A stretch of DNA of 64,000 bases from Cellulomonas chitinilytica (GTDB lineage: Bacteria > Actinomycetota > Actinomycetes > Actinomycetales > Cellulomonadaceae), in contig NZ_BONK01000002.1 in NCBI RefSeq assembly GCF_016862675.1, forward strand, positions 248,001-312,000. Direction: 5' to 3'. The position numbers and the translations under genes were made by a program. Within the stretch, counting starts at the first letter, position 1. Each line of letters opens with the position of its first letter. Positions 53,544-62,021 of the stretch are shown in pieces. The notes under the pieces were generated by a model. The model did no database searches. It was given only the letters and a program-made list of their open reading frames with translations, and had not been told where the DNA came from.

Positions 53544-55781
53544 TCAGCCGACGGTGGCGGCGGCCACGTCCGGGTTGTCGCTGAACAGGCCGTCCATGCC
53601 CGCCCGCACGAACACGCGGATCTCCCCGGCCAGGTCACCGACCGCGTTCGGGTCGGTGCTGCTGCGGAAGTCCGCCGGGAGGAACTGGTTCTCCCGCCGG
53701 AACGTCCAGCCGTGCACCTCGAGGCCCACGCGGTGGGCGTCGCGGATGACCGGCGTGGGGGTGCTCAGCGTGGCGTCCGCGTTGCGCGGGATCATCAGGT
53801 CCTTGCACAGGCCGACGCCGTCCGCGTACCCGGCGACCTGCGCCAGGCCCGCGCGGGTCACCAGGTCGCGGTAGGTGCGCGGGTCGCCGGCGGCCACCAG
53901 GTCGTACGGTGCGCCCGAGCAGTCGACGAGCTGGACGAGGCGGACCCTGGTCAGCCGGTCGAGCTGGCGCAGGTTGCCCGTCTCGAAGCTCTGGATGATC
54001 ACCGGCGACCGGCGGTCGTCCAAGCCGTTCGCCCGCAGCTGCGCGAGCAGCGGCTCCTCGAGGGACAGCCCGACCGAGTCGAAGTACGTCGGGTGCTTGG
54101 TCTCCGGGTAGACCCCGACGGGCTGGCCGTCGCAGGTCGTCGAGTGGCGGGCCAGGTCGAGCACCTCGTCGAAGGTCGGGATCTCGTAGAGACCGTCGAA
54201 GGCCGTGTTGGCCGGCCGCACCGCGGGCAGCCGCTCCTTCGCGCGCAGCGTCTTGAGCTCGGCGAGCGTGAAGTCCTCGGTGAACCAGCCGGTCACGCTG
54301 TGCCCGTCGACGACCTTGGTCGCCTTGCGCGCGGCGAACTCGGGGTGGTCGGCGACGTCGGTCGTCCCGCTGATCTCGTTCTCGTGCCGGGCGACGAGCA
54401 CGCCGTCCTTCGTCGAGACGAGGTCCGGCTCGATGTAGTCGGCGCACTGCAGGATCGCCGTCTCGTAGGACGCGAGGGTGTGCTCGGGCCGGTACCCGCT
54501 CGCACCGCGGTGCCCGATGACGGTGACGTCGCCGGCCCGGGGTGCGCGGACCTGTCGCAGGTCGACGAGGTCCATCTCCGTGTCGTCGGGGGTCCCGGCG
54601 ACGCGTGCGGCGTTGCCGGGGTAGTTGTTGTCGTTGGCGATCAGCAGCCGGCCGTCGCGCAGCTGCACCACCGTCTCGAACGACTGCACCGGCAGCGAGA
54701 ACGGGTCGTCGGTGCCGTACCCGTCACCGGCACCGAGGTGGTCCGGGTTGGCGATCTTCAGGGCGTCCATGACCAGCGTCTTCTCGACGAACCCGTCGGT
54801 GCCGGTCGTGTCGAGGTCGACCCGGTAGACGCGCTTCATGACGGACGCGGCACCCTGGAAGTCGTCCCGTTCGATGAGCAGCAGCTCGTGCCGGCCGGTC
54901 ATGAACGCGTCGCCGACGACGTTCGCGTCCTGGTGCGTCTGGTACGCCCAGGTGCGCCCGGTGTACGCCCCCGCGGTCGTGTCGTACTCGTAGATCGTGC
55001 GGCGCCGCTGCACCGGGTCGTCGACGAACGCGCCCTCGGTGATCGGGTACAGGAACCGCCCGTCACGGGAGCCGGCCATCGCCTCGAACCCGCGGCTCGC
55101 ACGGACCCGCGGCGTCTCCCCCGGCTGCAGGTACGGGTTCTGCGGGGACTTCCCGTCCGGGAACGGCACGGGTGCCGCGAGCAGCCTGCCCGTCCGGTCG
55201 ACGTGCAGGAGGAACGGGCCGAACTCCTCCCCGATCCAGAAGCTGCCGTCCTTCGCCCGCACGATCGACTCGACGTCGAAGTCGGCGCCCGTGAGGAGGC
55301 GGTCAGGCGTCGCGTCGTTGACGATCGGGAAGTCGATCCGGTGGTCCGGGTCGCTCAACGACAGGAAGTCCCCGACCGCGATGGCACCTTCTCCCCCGCC
55401 GGCGGTCTGCCACCGGGGTGTCACGTGGTAGATCCGCAGCAGGAAGTCGGCGGAGTTGGCCTTGGACCCGAAGCCGTTGTCCGGCAACGCCCAGAACGTG
55501 CCGTCGCCGGCGTCGACCATCCCCGAGAAGCCGGGGACCACCTGGCCCGCGAAGGGCCCCTGCCGTCCGTTGGCGGCGGTGGCCAGCGCCCCCGAGGGCG
55601 GTCCGGGCGCGAGGAAGTCGGCGGACAGCGTCGCGCGGCCGACGAGCGTCGGCACGGTGACCTGGTGGCGACCCTGGCCGGCCGGCGCGTCGTCGCGGCC
55701 TCCGGCGAGGGCGGGTGCCGGGGCGAGGAGGGCGACGGTCAGGGCCGCCGCGAGGACAGGGAGTACCGACGTGCGTCTCAT
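53544..55781 (-). CDS. Secreted phytase-like esterase / glycerophosphodiester phosphodiesterase fusion
   Basis: A 745-residue exported two-domain enzyme. The signal peptide is about 1-26 (VLPVLAAALTVALLAPAPALA). About 45-400 is the esterase-like-activity-of-phytase domain (GFSGMVDAGDGTFWALPDNG, ESIVRAKDGSFWIGEEFGP). About 418-745 is a GDPD TIM barrel with catalytic HRGASGYRPEHT (His424, Arg425, His434) and EPDLVSTKDG. The GDPD part releases glycerol-3-phosphate from lipid-derived diesters. Lying next to ppk2 and the Pit transporter, it probably scavenges phosphate outside the cell. The ATG at 55781 was chosen because it starts the signal peptide; there is no clear ribosome site. Confidence 0.92.
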   Translation of the reverse strand: MRRTSVLPVLAAALTVALLAPAPALAGGRDDAPAGQGRHQVTVPTLVGRATLSADFLAPGPPSGALATAANGRQGPFAGQVVPGFSGMVDAGDGTFWALPDNGFGSKANSADFLLRIYHVTPRWQTAGGGEGAIAVGDFLSLSDPDHRIDFPIVNDATPDRLLTGADFDVESIVRAKDGSFWIGEEFGPFLLHVDRTGRLLAAPVPFPDGKSPQNPYLQPGETPRVRASRGFEAMAGSRDGRFLYPITEGAFVDDPVQRRRTIYEYDTTAGAYTGRTWAYQTHQDANVVGDAFMTGRHELLLIERDDFQGAASVMKRVYRVDLDTTGTDGFVEKTLVMDALKIANPDHLGAGDGYGTDDPFSLPVQSFETVVQLRDGRLLIANDNNYPGNAARVAGTPDDTEMDLVDLRQVRAPRAGDVTVIGHRGASGYRPEHTLASYETAILQCADYIEPDLVSTKDGVLVARHENEISGTTDVADHPEFAARKATKVVDGHSVTGWFTEDFTLAELKTLRAKERLPAVRPANTAFDGLYEIPTFDEVLDLARHSTTCDGQPVGVYPETKHPTYFDSVGLSLEEPLLAQLRANGLDDRRSPVIIQSFETGNLRQLDRLTRVRLVQLVDCSGAPYDLVAAGDPRTYRDLVTRAGLAQVAGYADGVGLCKDLMIPRNADATLSTPTPVIRDAHRVGLEVHGWTFRRENQFLPADFRSSTDPNAVGDLAGEIRVFVRAGMDGLFSDNPDVAAATVG

Positions 55782-55868
55782 GCACGCGACCCAACCGGCC
55801 GTGCACGACCGGTGCCCGACGACCCGGCGAGAACCGGACGTCGCCCGCATGAACCTCCCGCGACGACG

Positions 55869-56798
55869 TCAGTCGCCGGCCGTGACCCGGCCGCGCTGCA
55901 CGATGAGCGGGTCGACCTCGCCGATGACGTCCTCGTTCTTCCCCTCGTAGGAGAACTGGCTGAGGAAGTGGCGCATCGCGTTGAGCCGGGCGCGCTTCTT
56001 GTCGTTGCTGCGGACCCAGATCCACGGCGCGTGGTCGGTGTCCGTGCCCGCGAACATCGCCTCCTTCGCCGCGGAGTACTCCTCCCACCGGCCCAGCGAC
56101 TCTAGGTCCATCGGTGACAGCTTCCAGCGGCGGACGGGGTCGATCTGCCGGATCGCGAACCGGGTGCGCTGCTCGCGGCGGGTGACCGAGAACCAGAACT
56201 TCGTCAGGTGCGTGCCGTCGTCCACGATGAGCTTCTCGAAGTCGGGGGCCTGCCGCATGAACGCCGCGTAGTCGTCGTCGGAGCAGAAGCCCATCACGCG
56301 CTCCACTCCCGCGCGGTTGTACCAGGACCGGTCGAACATCACGATCTCGCCCTGCGTGGGGAAGTGCTGGACGTAGCGCTGGAAGTACCACTGGCCCTGC
56401 TCCGTGGTCGTCGGCCTCCCCAGCGCCACCACGCGCGCCGCCCGCGGGTTGAGGTGCTCGGCGAAGCGCTTGATCGTGCCGCCCTTGCCGGCGGCGTCCC
56501 GGCCCTCGAACACGATGATGTGGCGCTCGCCGGTGTCCTCCGCGGAGTACTGCAGCTTGAGCAGCTCGATCTGCAGCCGGTACTTCTCCGCCTCGTACTC
56601 ATCGCGGTCCATCAGCTCGTCGTACGGGTAGTCCTCGCGCCACGTCTCGACCGCCTTGCCTCCCGGGTCGATGAGCACCGGGTCCGCGCCCTCGCCGCCG
56701 GCGACGCTGTAGCCCTCGGCCACGAGGCGGTCGATGTACTCGCGCAGGTTGTCCTCGGCCTCGGGCTCGATCCGCTCGAGGTCGAACGGGGTGTCCAT
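55869..56798 (-). CDS. ppk2: Polyphosphate kinase 2
   Basis: A 309-residue PPK2 family enzyme, single-domain class I type. Walker A is FEGRDAAGKGGTIKR (98-112) and the Walker B/lid region is IVMFDRSWYNRAGVERVMGF. PPK2 uses polyphosphate to phosphorylate ADP or GDP (or runs in reverse), linking polyphosphate to nucleotide pools. The ATG at 56798 has AGGAGG upstream. It is divergent from the Pit transporter gene; a candidate Pho box lies in the 224 bases between. Confidence 0.95.
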   Translation of the reverse strand: MDTPFDLERIEPEAEDNLREYIDRLVAEGYSVAGGEGADPVLIDPGGKAVETWREDYPYDELMDRDEYEAEKYRLQIELLKLQYSAEDTGERHIIVFEGRDAAGKGGTIKRFAEHLNPRAARVVALGRPTTTEQGQWYFQRYVQHFPTQGEIVMFDRSWYNRAGVERVMGFCSDDDYAAFMRQAPDFEKLIVDDGTHLTKFWFSVTRREQRTRFAIRQIDPVRRWKLSPMDLESLGRWEEYSAAKEAMFAGTDTDHAPWIWVRSNDKKRARLNAMRHFLSQFSYEGKNEDVIGEVDPLIVQRGRVTAGD

Positions 56799-56943
56799 GG
56801 GTCCTCCTGACGGGCCCGACCGGGCCGGCTGCGACGGACGGGACTGTGCCCATGATGACCTCGCGGTGACGCACCCGCAGTCGCTCGGGTGCGGCGGCAC
56901 GTCCGCGTCGAGCAGTCCCCGTCTCACACTGGTCGCGCCCGCC

Positions 56944-56961
56944 GGTGACCTCCGCGTGAAC
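56944..56961 (-). promoter_or_regulatory. Candidate Pho box (PhoP-binding direct repeat)
   Basis: On the minus strand GTTCACGCGGA is followed directly by GGTCACCGGCG, two 11-base units that fit the Streptomyces PhoP half-site G(G/T)TCAYYYR(G/C)G with two and one mismatches. It sits between divergent ppk2 and Pit genes, both phosphate functions, 62 bases before the Pit start. Binding is not proven. Confidence 0.45.
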
Positions 56962-57022
56962 ACTCGGCCAACTCCGCCTCCCGGGGTTGCCGGTCCTCCC
57001 GAGGCGGCACACCGTCGTTGAC

Positions 57023-58165
57023 ATGACCGATGTCCCGTTGCTCGTCCTGGTGGTCGTGACGGCGCTCGTGTTCGACTTCACCAACGGCTTCCACGACACG
57101 GCCAACGCCATGGCGACGTCGATCGCGACCGGCGCGCTCAGGCCGAAGGCCGCCGTGCTGCTCTCGGCGGTCCTCAACGTCGTGGGCGCGTTCCTGTCGC
57201 TGGCGGTGGCCGCGACGATCGCGTCCGGGATCGTCGAGCAGGACGACGCCACGCTGTCCGTCGTGTTCGCGGGGCTCGCCGGCGGCATCCTGTGGAACCT
57301 GGTCACGTGGTACTTCGGCCTGCCGTCGAGCTCGTCGCACGCGATCATCGGCGGCCTGGTCGGAGCGGTCCTCGCCGCCGCCGGGCCGTCGGGAGTCATC
57401 TGGGCAGGGCTGATCGGCAAGGTCGTCGTCCCCGCCGTCGTCGCGCCGGTCGCCGCGGGCGTCGTGGCCCTCATCGGCACCTGGCTCGTGTACCGCATCA
57501 CCCGCGACGTGCCGGGCAGGGAACGCACCCAGGAGTTCCGGTGGGGGCAGATCGGCTCGGCGTCGATGGTCTCGCTCGCGCACGGCACGAACGACGCGCA
57601 GAAGACGATGGGCATCATCCTGCTCGCCCTCATCGCCGGAGGGGCGCTGCCGGACGACGCCGCCGTGCCGACGTGGGTGATCATCGCCTGCGCCCTGGCC
57701 ATCGGGCTCGGCACCTACCTGGGCGGGTGGCGCGTCATCCGCACGCTCGGCAAGGGGCTCGTGGACATCGAGTCGCCGCAGGGCCTCGCCGCCGAGACCT
57801 CGTCGGCCGTCGTCATCCTCGTGTCCAGCAACCTGGGCTTCCCGCTGTCCACCACCCACGTCGCGAGCGGCTCGATCATGGGCTCGGGCGTCGGGCGCGG
57901 CAGCCAGGTCCGCTGGTCGACCGCCCGCCGGATGGCCGTCGCGTGGCTGGTCACCCTGCCTGCCGCGGCGGTCGTGGGCTTCTCCGCGGAGGTGCTGCAG
58001 AGCCGGCTCGGCGGCACCCTCGGCAACCTCGTCGTCCTCGTGCTGCTCGTCGGGGCGTCGACCGCGATCTTCGTCGCCGCTCGACGCAGCTCCGTCAACC
58101 ACGAGAACGTCAACGAGGAGTGGGCCGAACCCGCACGCCCTGCCCGCCGCCCGGCCACGGTCTGA
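57023..58165 (+). CDS. pit: Pit family inorganic phosphate transporter
   Basis: A 380-residue low-affinity phosphate:cation symporter with about ten helices. Both family signatures are present: GFHDTANAMATSIATGA near residue 23, and SLAHGTNDAQKTMG in the second half, plus PLSTTHVASGSIMG. The fold is an inverted repeat. It takes up phosphate, probably as a metal-phosphate complex. The ATG at 57023 lacks a ribosome site, so a leaderless mRNA is possible. Downstream, two small genes follow closely. Confidence 0.95.
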   Translation: MTDVPLLVLVVVTALVFDFTNGFHDTANAMATSIATGALRPKAAVLLSAVLNVVGAFLSLAVAATIASGIVEQDDATLSVVFAGLAGGILWNLVTWYFGLPSSSSHAIIGGLVGAVLAAAGPSGVIWAGLIGKVVVPAVVAPVAAGVVALIGTWLVYRITRDVPGRERTQEFRWGQIGSASMVSLAHGTNDAQKTMGIILLALIAGGALPDDAAVPTWVIIACALAIGLGTYLGGWRVIRTLGKGLVDIESPQGLAAETSSAVVILVSSNLGFPLSTTHVASGSIMGSGVGRGSQVRWSTARRMAVAWLVTLPAAAVVGFSAEVLQSRLGGTLGNLVVLVLLVGASTAIFVAARRSSVNHENVNEEWAEPARPARRPATV

Positions 58166-58177
58166 CCCGGAGGACAC

Positions 58178-58405
58178 ATGAGCGAGTACTTCGACGCCGG
58201 CGCCCTGCTCAGGGTCGTCGTGGTCAGCCTCCTGCTCGGCGCGAGCATCCCCGCGATCTTCGCCCTCGGGGTGCGGGCGCTCGCCACGGACGCACCGTCG
58301 GGCACCCGACCGGTGATCCGCACCGTCGCCGGGTTCGCGTGCTTCGCGCTCGTCGTCGTCGCCGTGCTCCTGGGCATCTACAGCATCGTGAAGGCCAAGG
58401 GATGA
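58178..58405 (+). CDS. Small membrane protein
   Basis: A 75-residue protein with two helices (ALLRVVVVSLLLGASIPAIFAL and VAGFACFALVVVAVLLGIYSIV). The ATG follows GGAGG at a good spacing and lies 12 bases after the Pit stop, so it is in the same operon. It may assist the transporter, but nothing in the sequence shows that. Its stop overlaps the next start (ATGA). Confidence 0.75.
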   Translation: MSEYFDAGALLRVVVVSLLLGASIPAIFALGVRALATDAPSGTRPVIRTVAGFACFALVVVAVLLGIYSIVKAKG

Positions 58406-58701
58406 ACCGACAGAACGCGGTACGTCGCGTCGCCGGGTGGCTCCGCGCGGGCTACCCCGTCGGCGTCCCCGAGAACGACTACGTCGCGCTGCTCGCGCTG
58501 CTGCGCCGCAAGCTCACCGAGGACGAGGTCAGCGAGGTCGCCGACCGGATCATCCTGCTGCACCCCGACGGCGCCACCGAGGACGCCGTCGGCGAGCAGA
58601 TCGGCGCGCTGCTCAGCGACGAGCCCCACGAGAGCGACATCGCGCGCGTCAGTGCCCGGCTCGCCGCCGTCGGCTGGCCGCTGGCCGACGTCGACGACTG
58701 A
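58402..58701 (+). CDS. DUF3349 domain protein
   Basis: A 99-residue helical protein matching DUF3349 (WLRAGYPVGVPENDYVALLALLRRKLTEDE), a family known from mycobacteria and other actinobacteria whose structure is a small helical bundle and whose function is unknown. It is translationally coupled to the small membrane protein and ends the Pit operon. It converges with a histidine phosphatase gene. Confidence 0.85.
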   Translation: MNRQNAVRRVAGWLRAGYPVGVPENDYVALLALLRRKLTEDEVSEVADRIILLHPDGATEDAVGEQIGALLSDEPHESDIARVSARLAAVGWPLADVDD

Positions 58702-58705
58702 CGCC

Positions 58706-58736
58706 GCACGCTCAGGCGATCGGCACGCTCAGGCGA
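58706..58736. repeat. 14-base direct repeat at convergent gene ends
   Basis: GCACGCTCAGGCGA occurs at 58706-58719 and again at 58723-58736, a 17-base period. The second copy contains the stop codon of the histidine phosphatase gene (58729-58731), so the local duplication created a spare in-frame stop region between two convergent genes. Confidence 0.6.
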
Positions 58737-59385
58737 CCGACGGGACGCGGGTGACGCTGCTCATCGGGCGGGCGGCGACGTGCCCCTGGTGCGCCGCGTC
58801 GACGGCGACGCTGGTGAGACGCGTCGTGCCGTCGGCGTCGACCTCGACGGTGGACACCGACGCGTTCGGCAGCGGCACGCGGCCGGCGTCGTCGACGGTC
58901 GCCAGGTAGGCACCGAGGGCCAGGCCGTGCCCGACGACGAGCACGTGACCGTCGTCGTGCTGGGTCGCGATGCGGGCGAACACGTCGCGGGTGCGGGCCA
59001 TGAACTCGGCGGCGTGCTCGCCCCCGGGAAGGCCGGGGTGGCGACCGGCGAGGACCTCGGTCACGAGCTCCGGCCACGAGATGACGTCGTCGAGCGCGCT
59101 CTCCGGTCGCTGCTCGTAGTCGCCGAACGCGAACTCCAGCAGGCCGCGGTCGGTGCGCAGCGGGACGTCGTCGTGCGGTCGCAGCAGCTCGACGGCCGTC
59201 GAGACCGCCCGGCCCGACGGCGAGGACCAGGCGGCCGTGAACGGTGTCGTGGCGAGGTGCTGCGCGGTCCTGCGGACCCCGGCGCGGCCGTCGCGCGTCA
59301 GCGGGGAGTCGCAGCGGCCCTGCAGGATGCGGCGAGCGTTGAAGTGGGTGCGCCCGTGTCGGACGAGCGTCATCGTGAGGGTCAT
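58729..59385 (-). CDS. Histidine phosphatase family protein
   Basis: A 218-residue histidine phosphatase: LVRHGRTHFNARRILQGRCD with the phospho-accepting His10, and VVGHGLALGAYLATVDD with the second His. It is closest in layout to small PhoE/GpmB-like phosphatases. The ATG at 59385 has AGCAGGG upstream; a second ATG four codons on is also possible. The end lies in a duplicated 14-base segment shared with the convergent DUF3349 gene. Confidence 0.9.
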   Translation of the reverse strand: MTLTMTLVRHGRTHFNARRILQGRCDSPLTRDGRAGVRRTAQHLATTPFTAAWSSPSGRAVSTAVELLRPHDDVPLRTDRGLLEFAFGDYEQRPESALDDVISWPELVTEVLAGRHPGLPGGEHAAEFMARTRDVFARIATQHDDGHVLVVGHGLALGAYLATVDDAGRVPLPNASVSTVEVDADGTTRLTSVAVDAAHQGHVAARPMSSVTRVPSVA

Positions 59386-59529
59386 CGTTGCCCTGCTCTC
59401 TGTCGTCGGTGTGGCCGACGGTAGGGAGCGGTGGTGTCCGGTCAGCGACGCGGGGATGACGTGTCGGTGACGGTTGCGCGCTCCGGTGACCGGGTGCCGT
59501 CGCACGACACCCGGTCCCGGGGGCGGCAG

Positions 59530-59814
59530 TCAGGGCGTGGCCGGGGCGTCGTCCGCGGTCTCGCCGTCGCTCGTGCCGTCCTCGACCTCGGTGGCGTCGT
59601 CGTCCGTCTCGCCGTCGGCGGCGTCGCCCTCCACCTCGGTCGCGTCGTCCGCGGTCTCGCCGTCGTTCGTGCCGTCCTCCACGCCGGTCTGCGTGACCGT
59701 GGTCGGGGTGGTCGTGCCGGCCTGCGCGGGCAGGACGAGTGCGGCGACGATGCCGGCCGCAGCCAGCGCACCGCCCGCGGTCAGGGCCACGATCCGCTTC
59801 TTGGTCGTCTGCAT
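59530..59814 (-). CDS. Small exported acidic repeat protein next to a two-component system
   Basis: A 94-residue protein: signal peptide or anchor 1-32 (KKRIVALTAGGALAAAGIVAALVLPAQA), a Thr-rich linker, then two and a half copies of a 16-residue acidic unit (DGETADDATEVEGDAA, then DGETDDDATEVEDGTS) at about 51-94. Such tails can bind Ca2+ or other cations outside the cell. The ATG at 59814 has AAGGA upstream. It ends a row of three same-strand genes with the histidine kinase and response regulator, so it may be a target or accessory of that system. Confidence 0.75.
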   Translation of the reverse strand: MQTTKKRIVALTAGGALAAAGIVAALVLPAQAGTTTPTTVTQTGVEDGTNDGETADDATEVEGDAADGETDDDATEVEDGTSDGETADDAPATP

Positions 59815-59819
59815 GTCCT

Positions 59820-60824
59820 TCAGCTCCTTCGTCGTCGCCCCGAGCGGGGCTTCCGCCACGCTAGGAGCCGGTCGATGACAGGACCGTGACGGTGCAGATC
59901 CATCGGGAGGGACAGCGTCGCCGTCGTGCCGACCCCCGTCCGGGACTCGAGCTGGAGCGTCCCTGCGTGCAGCTCGGCGATCTGCTGCACGAGCGCGAGG
60001 CCGATCCCGTGCCCGTCGGCGTCCGCACGGCCCCGCCAGAACCGCTCCGTCGCCCGCGCGACCTCCTCGGGGCTCATCCCGACGCCGTCGTCGCGCACGG
60101 CCACCTGCGCGCGGCCCCCGGTGGAGGTCACCGTGACGTGCACGTCGCCGCGGCCGGAGATGGCGGCCACGGCGTTGCTCAGCAGGTTCGCCACTGCCGT
60201 CACGAGGAGATCGCGGGACCCGGTTGTCGACACCGCACCCTGTGCGTGCACGCTGGCCCGGACCTCCGTGCTGACCGTGCGGCCGATCGCGTCGTGGACG
60301 ACACCGCCCAGGTCGACGGGGACGAACTCGCCCCGCACCTGATGGTCACCGAGCCGAGCCAGCTCGAGGAGCTGCCCGGTCAGCCGCTCCAACCCGGAGA
60401 CGACCTCGAGCGAGGTGCCGATCGCGGAGCGGTACTCCTGCTGGGTGCGCTCCCGGCTGAGCGCCAGCTCCAGGACCGCCCGCAGGACGCTCAGCGGTGT
60501 CCGCAGCTCGTGCGCCGCGTCGTCGGACAGCCGTCGCTCCCGCGCGTAGGCGTCCCTGACCGGGGCCAGCGCCCGGCCCGCGACCGCGTAGCTGACGACC
60601 GGCAGGACCACGAGCAGCACGGCGAAGGCGACGGACATGCCCTGCCTCAGCGTCGCGAGGCCCCGCTCGGCAGCGTCCGCCGCGACCTCCTCGCCACCCA
60701 CGACGTCGAAGTCGAACGCCGTCGCCGCGTACAGGTAGACACCGACGGCGAATAGGCCCAGGAACGCGAGCGTCACCGCGGCGAACCCCGCCGCAAGGAC
60801 CAGCTGGGCCCTGCGCACGATCAC
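59820..60824 (-). CDS. Sensor histidine kinase
   Basis: A 334-residue membrane kinase: helices at 8-34 and 64-84 flank a short sensor loop, HisKA carries the phosphorylated His105 (DAAHELRTPLSVL), and HATPase_c shows N (NLLSNAVAA), G1 (DDGVGMS) and G2 (GHGIGLALV) boxes. There is no separate HAMP. The extracytoplasmic loop of about 30 residues is small, so signals may be sensed within the membrane. The GTG at 60824 overlaps the response-regulator stop (GTGA). Confidence 0.92.
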   Translation of the reverse strand: MIVRRAQLVLAAGFAAVTLAFLGLFAVGVYLYAATAFDFDVVGGEEVAADAAERGLATLRQGMSVAFAVLLVVLPVVSYAVAGRALAPVRDAYARERRLSDDAAHELRTPLSVLRAVLELALSRERTQQEYRSAIGTSLEVVSGLERLTGQLLELARLGDHQVRGEFVPVDLGGVVHDAIGRTVSTEVRASVHAQGAVSTTGSRDLLVTAVANLLSNAVAAISGRGDVHVTVTSTGGRAQVAVRDDGVGMSPEEVARATERFWRGRADADGHGIGLALVQQIAELHAGTLQLESRTGVGTTATLSLPMDLHRHGPVIDRLLAWRKPRSGRRRRS

Positions 60825-61492
60825 GTGGCCGCTCCGACGCGGTAGCCCACCCCGCGGACCGTGACGATCGGGTCCGGGCCGCTCGTCCGCAGCTTGCCCC
60901 GCAGGTGCCGGACGGTGCTGGCGACGACGTTGCTGCCCCCGTCGTAGTTGCGGTCCCAGGCGTGGTCGATCAGCTCCGACACGGCGACGACGCGACCCGG
61001 GTGCCGCATCAGGTACTCCAGCACCGAGAACTCCTTCGCCGTCAGCTCGACGGCGTCTCCGGCGTACGCCACGACCCGGGTGGCGGGGTCGAGCCGCAGG
61101 GCACCGACCTGCAGCTGGGGCGGGTCGGTGCGCGGGGAACGCCTGAGCAGCGCGCGGACGCGTGCGGTCAGCTCGGCCAGGTGGAACGGCTTGACCAGGT
61201 AGTCGTCGGCGCCGGCGTCCAGCCCGGCCACCCGGTGCCGGGTGGCATCCAGCGCGGTCAGCAGGAGGATCGGCACCGCCGACCCGTCGGCGCGCACCAC
61301 CCGGCAGACCTCGATCCCGCTGATCCCCGGCAGCATCACGTCGAGGACCGCGGCGTCGTACGCCTCCACCTGTAAGGCTTCCAGCGCCTCGTCGCCGGTC
61401 GCGGCGGCGTCGGTCGCGTACCCCGACTCCGACAGCGCCTGGACGAGCACACGCCGGAGCCGGTCGTTGTCCTCCGCCACCAGCACTCGCAC
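60821..61492 (-). CDS. OmpR-family response regulator
   Basis: A 223-residue regulator: receiver domain with phospho-acceptor Asp51 (AAVLDVMLPG) and switch residues (LLLTA, Lys101 in LVKPF), then a winged-helix DNA-binding domain (ELTAKEFSVLEYLMRHPG, VVASTVRHLRGKLR). It acts with the kinase encoded just downstream. The GTG at 61492 begins the receiver fold; the ribosome site is weak. Likely direct targets include its own operon. Confidence 0.93.
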   Translation of the reverse strand: MRVLVAEDNDRLRRVLVQALSESGYATDAAATGDEALEALQVEAYDAAVLDVMLPGISGIEVCRVVRADGSAVPILLLTALDATRHRVAGLDAGADDYLVKPFHLAELTARVRALLRRSPRTDPPQLQVGALRLDPATRVVAYAGDAVELTAKEFSVLEYLMRHPGRVVAVSELIDHAWDRNYDGGSNVVASTVRHLRGKLRTSGPDPIVTVRGVGYRVGAAT

Positions 61493-61578
61493 AGGGGACA
61501 GGATCCGCGCGCCATCCTGAAGAGTGCCTGAGGAGCCGAACGCCCTCGCTCGACGCGCGCCGAAGCCCGTCGTCTGCC

Positions 61579-61932
61579 TCAGGTGGCGCGGCGGAACAAG
61601 TAGTGCGCCTCGATCTGTCCCGAGATCCCCGCGACAGACATCCCCGCGAACCCGGTGTTCGTCGATGTCGTTGTCTGCACGTAGACATGGTCGACGTCCT
61701 CGACGTGCCACCCGACCTTCTCCACGGCTTCGAGCAGGGTGTCGGTCGACACTCTGGTCACCGACGTGGGCCCGTGTGTCGCCTTGATCGGCGCACCGAC
61801 GAACGTCGCGACAGTCACCGAGCACGACCAGAACCGTTGGCCACGCTGGAAAGCCTGGAATGCCGCGGCCAGCAGCGCCTGGCCCACGTCAGCCGCGAGC
61901 TCTTGGGTGGGTTCGACCTTGCCCCGGCTCAC
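61579..61932 (-). CDS. Hypothetical protein
   Basis: A 117-residue soluble protein (SRGKVEPTQELAADVGQALL, later GISGQIEAHYLFRRAT); no family recognised. It may fold as a small alpha/beta unit. It starts at the GTG at 61932, with an in-frame alternative upstream. Codon use is ordinary. It stands between the two-component genes and the truncated synthetase gene on the same strand. Confidence 0.55.
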   Translation of the reverse strand: MSRGKVEPTQELAADVGQALLAAAFQAFQRGQRFWSCSVTVATFVGAPIKATHGPTSVTRVSTDTLLEAVEKVGWHVEDVDHVYVQTTTSTNTGFAGMSVAGISGQIEAHYLFRRAT

Positions 61933-62021
61933 GTGCCCGAAGCTACCAGCGGCGTGTCCAGCGCACTCGAACCGCCAGCCCGGCTCGCCCGAGGAGAGCC
62001 GACGACCACACGTGACCCGGC

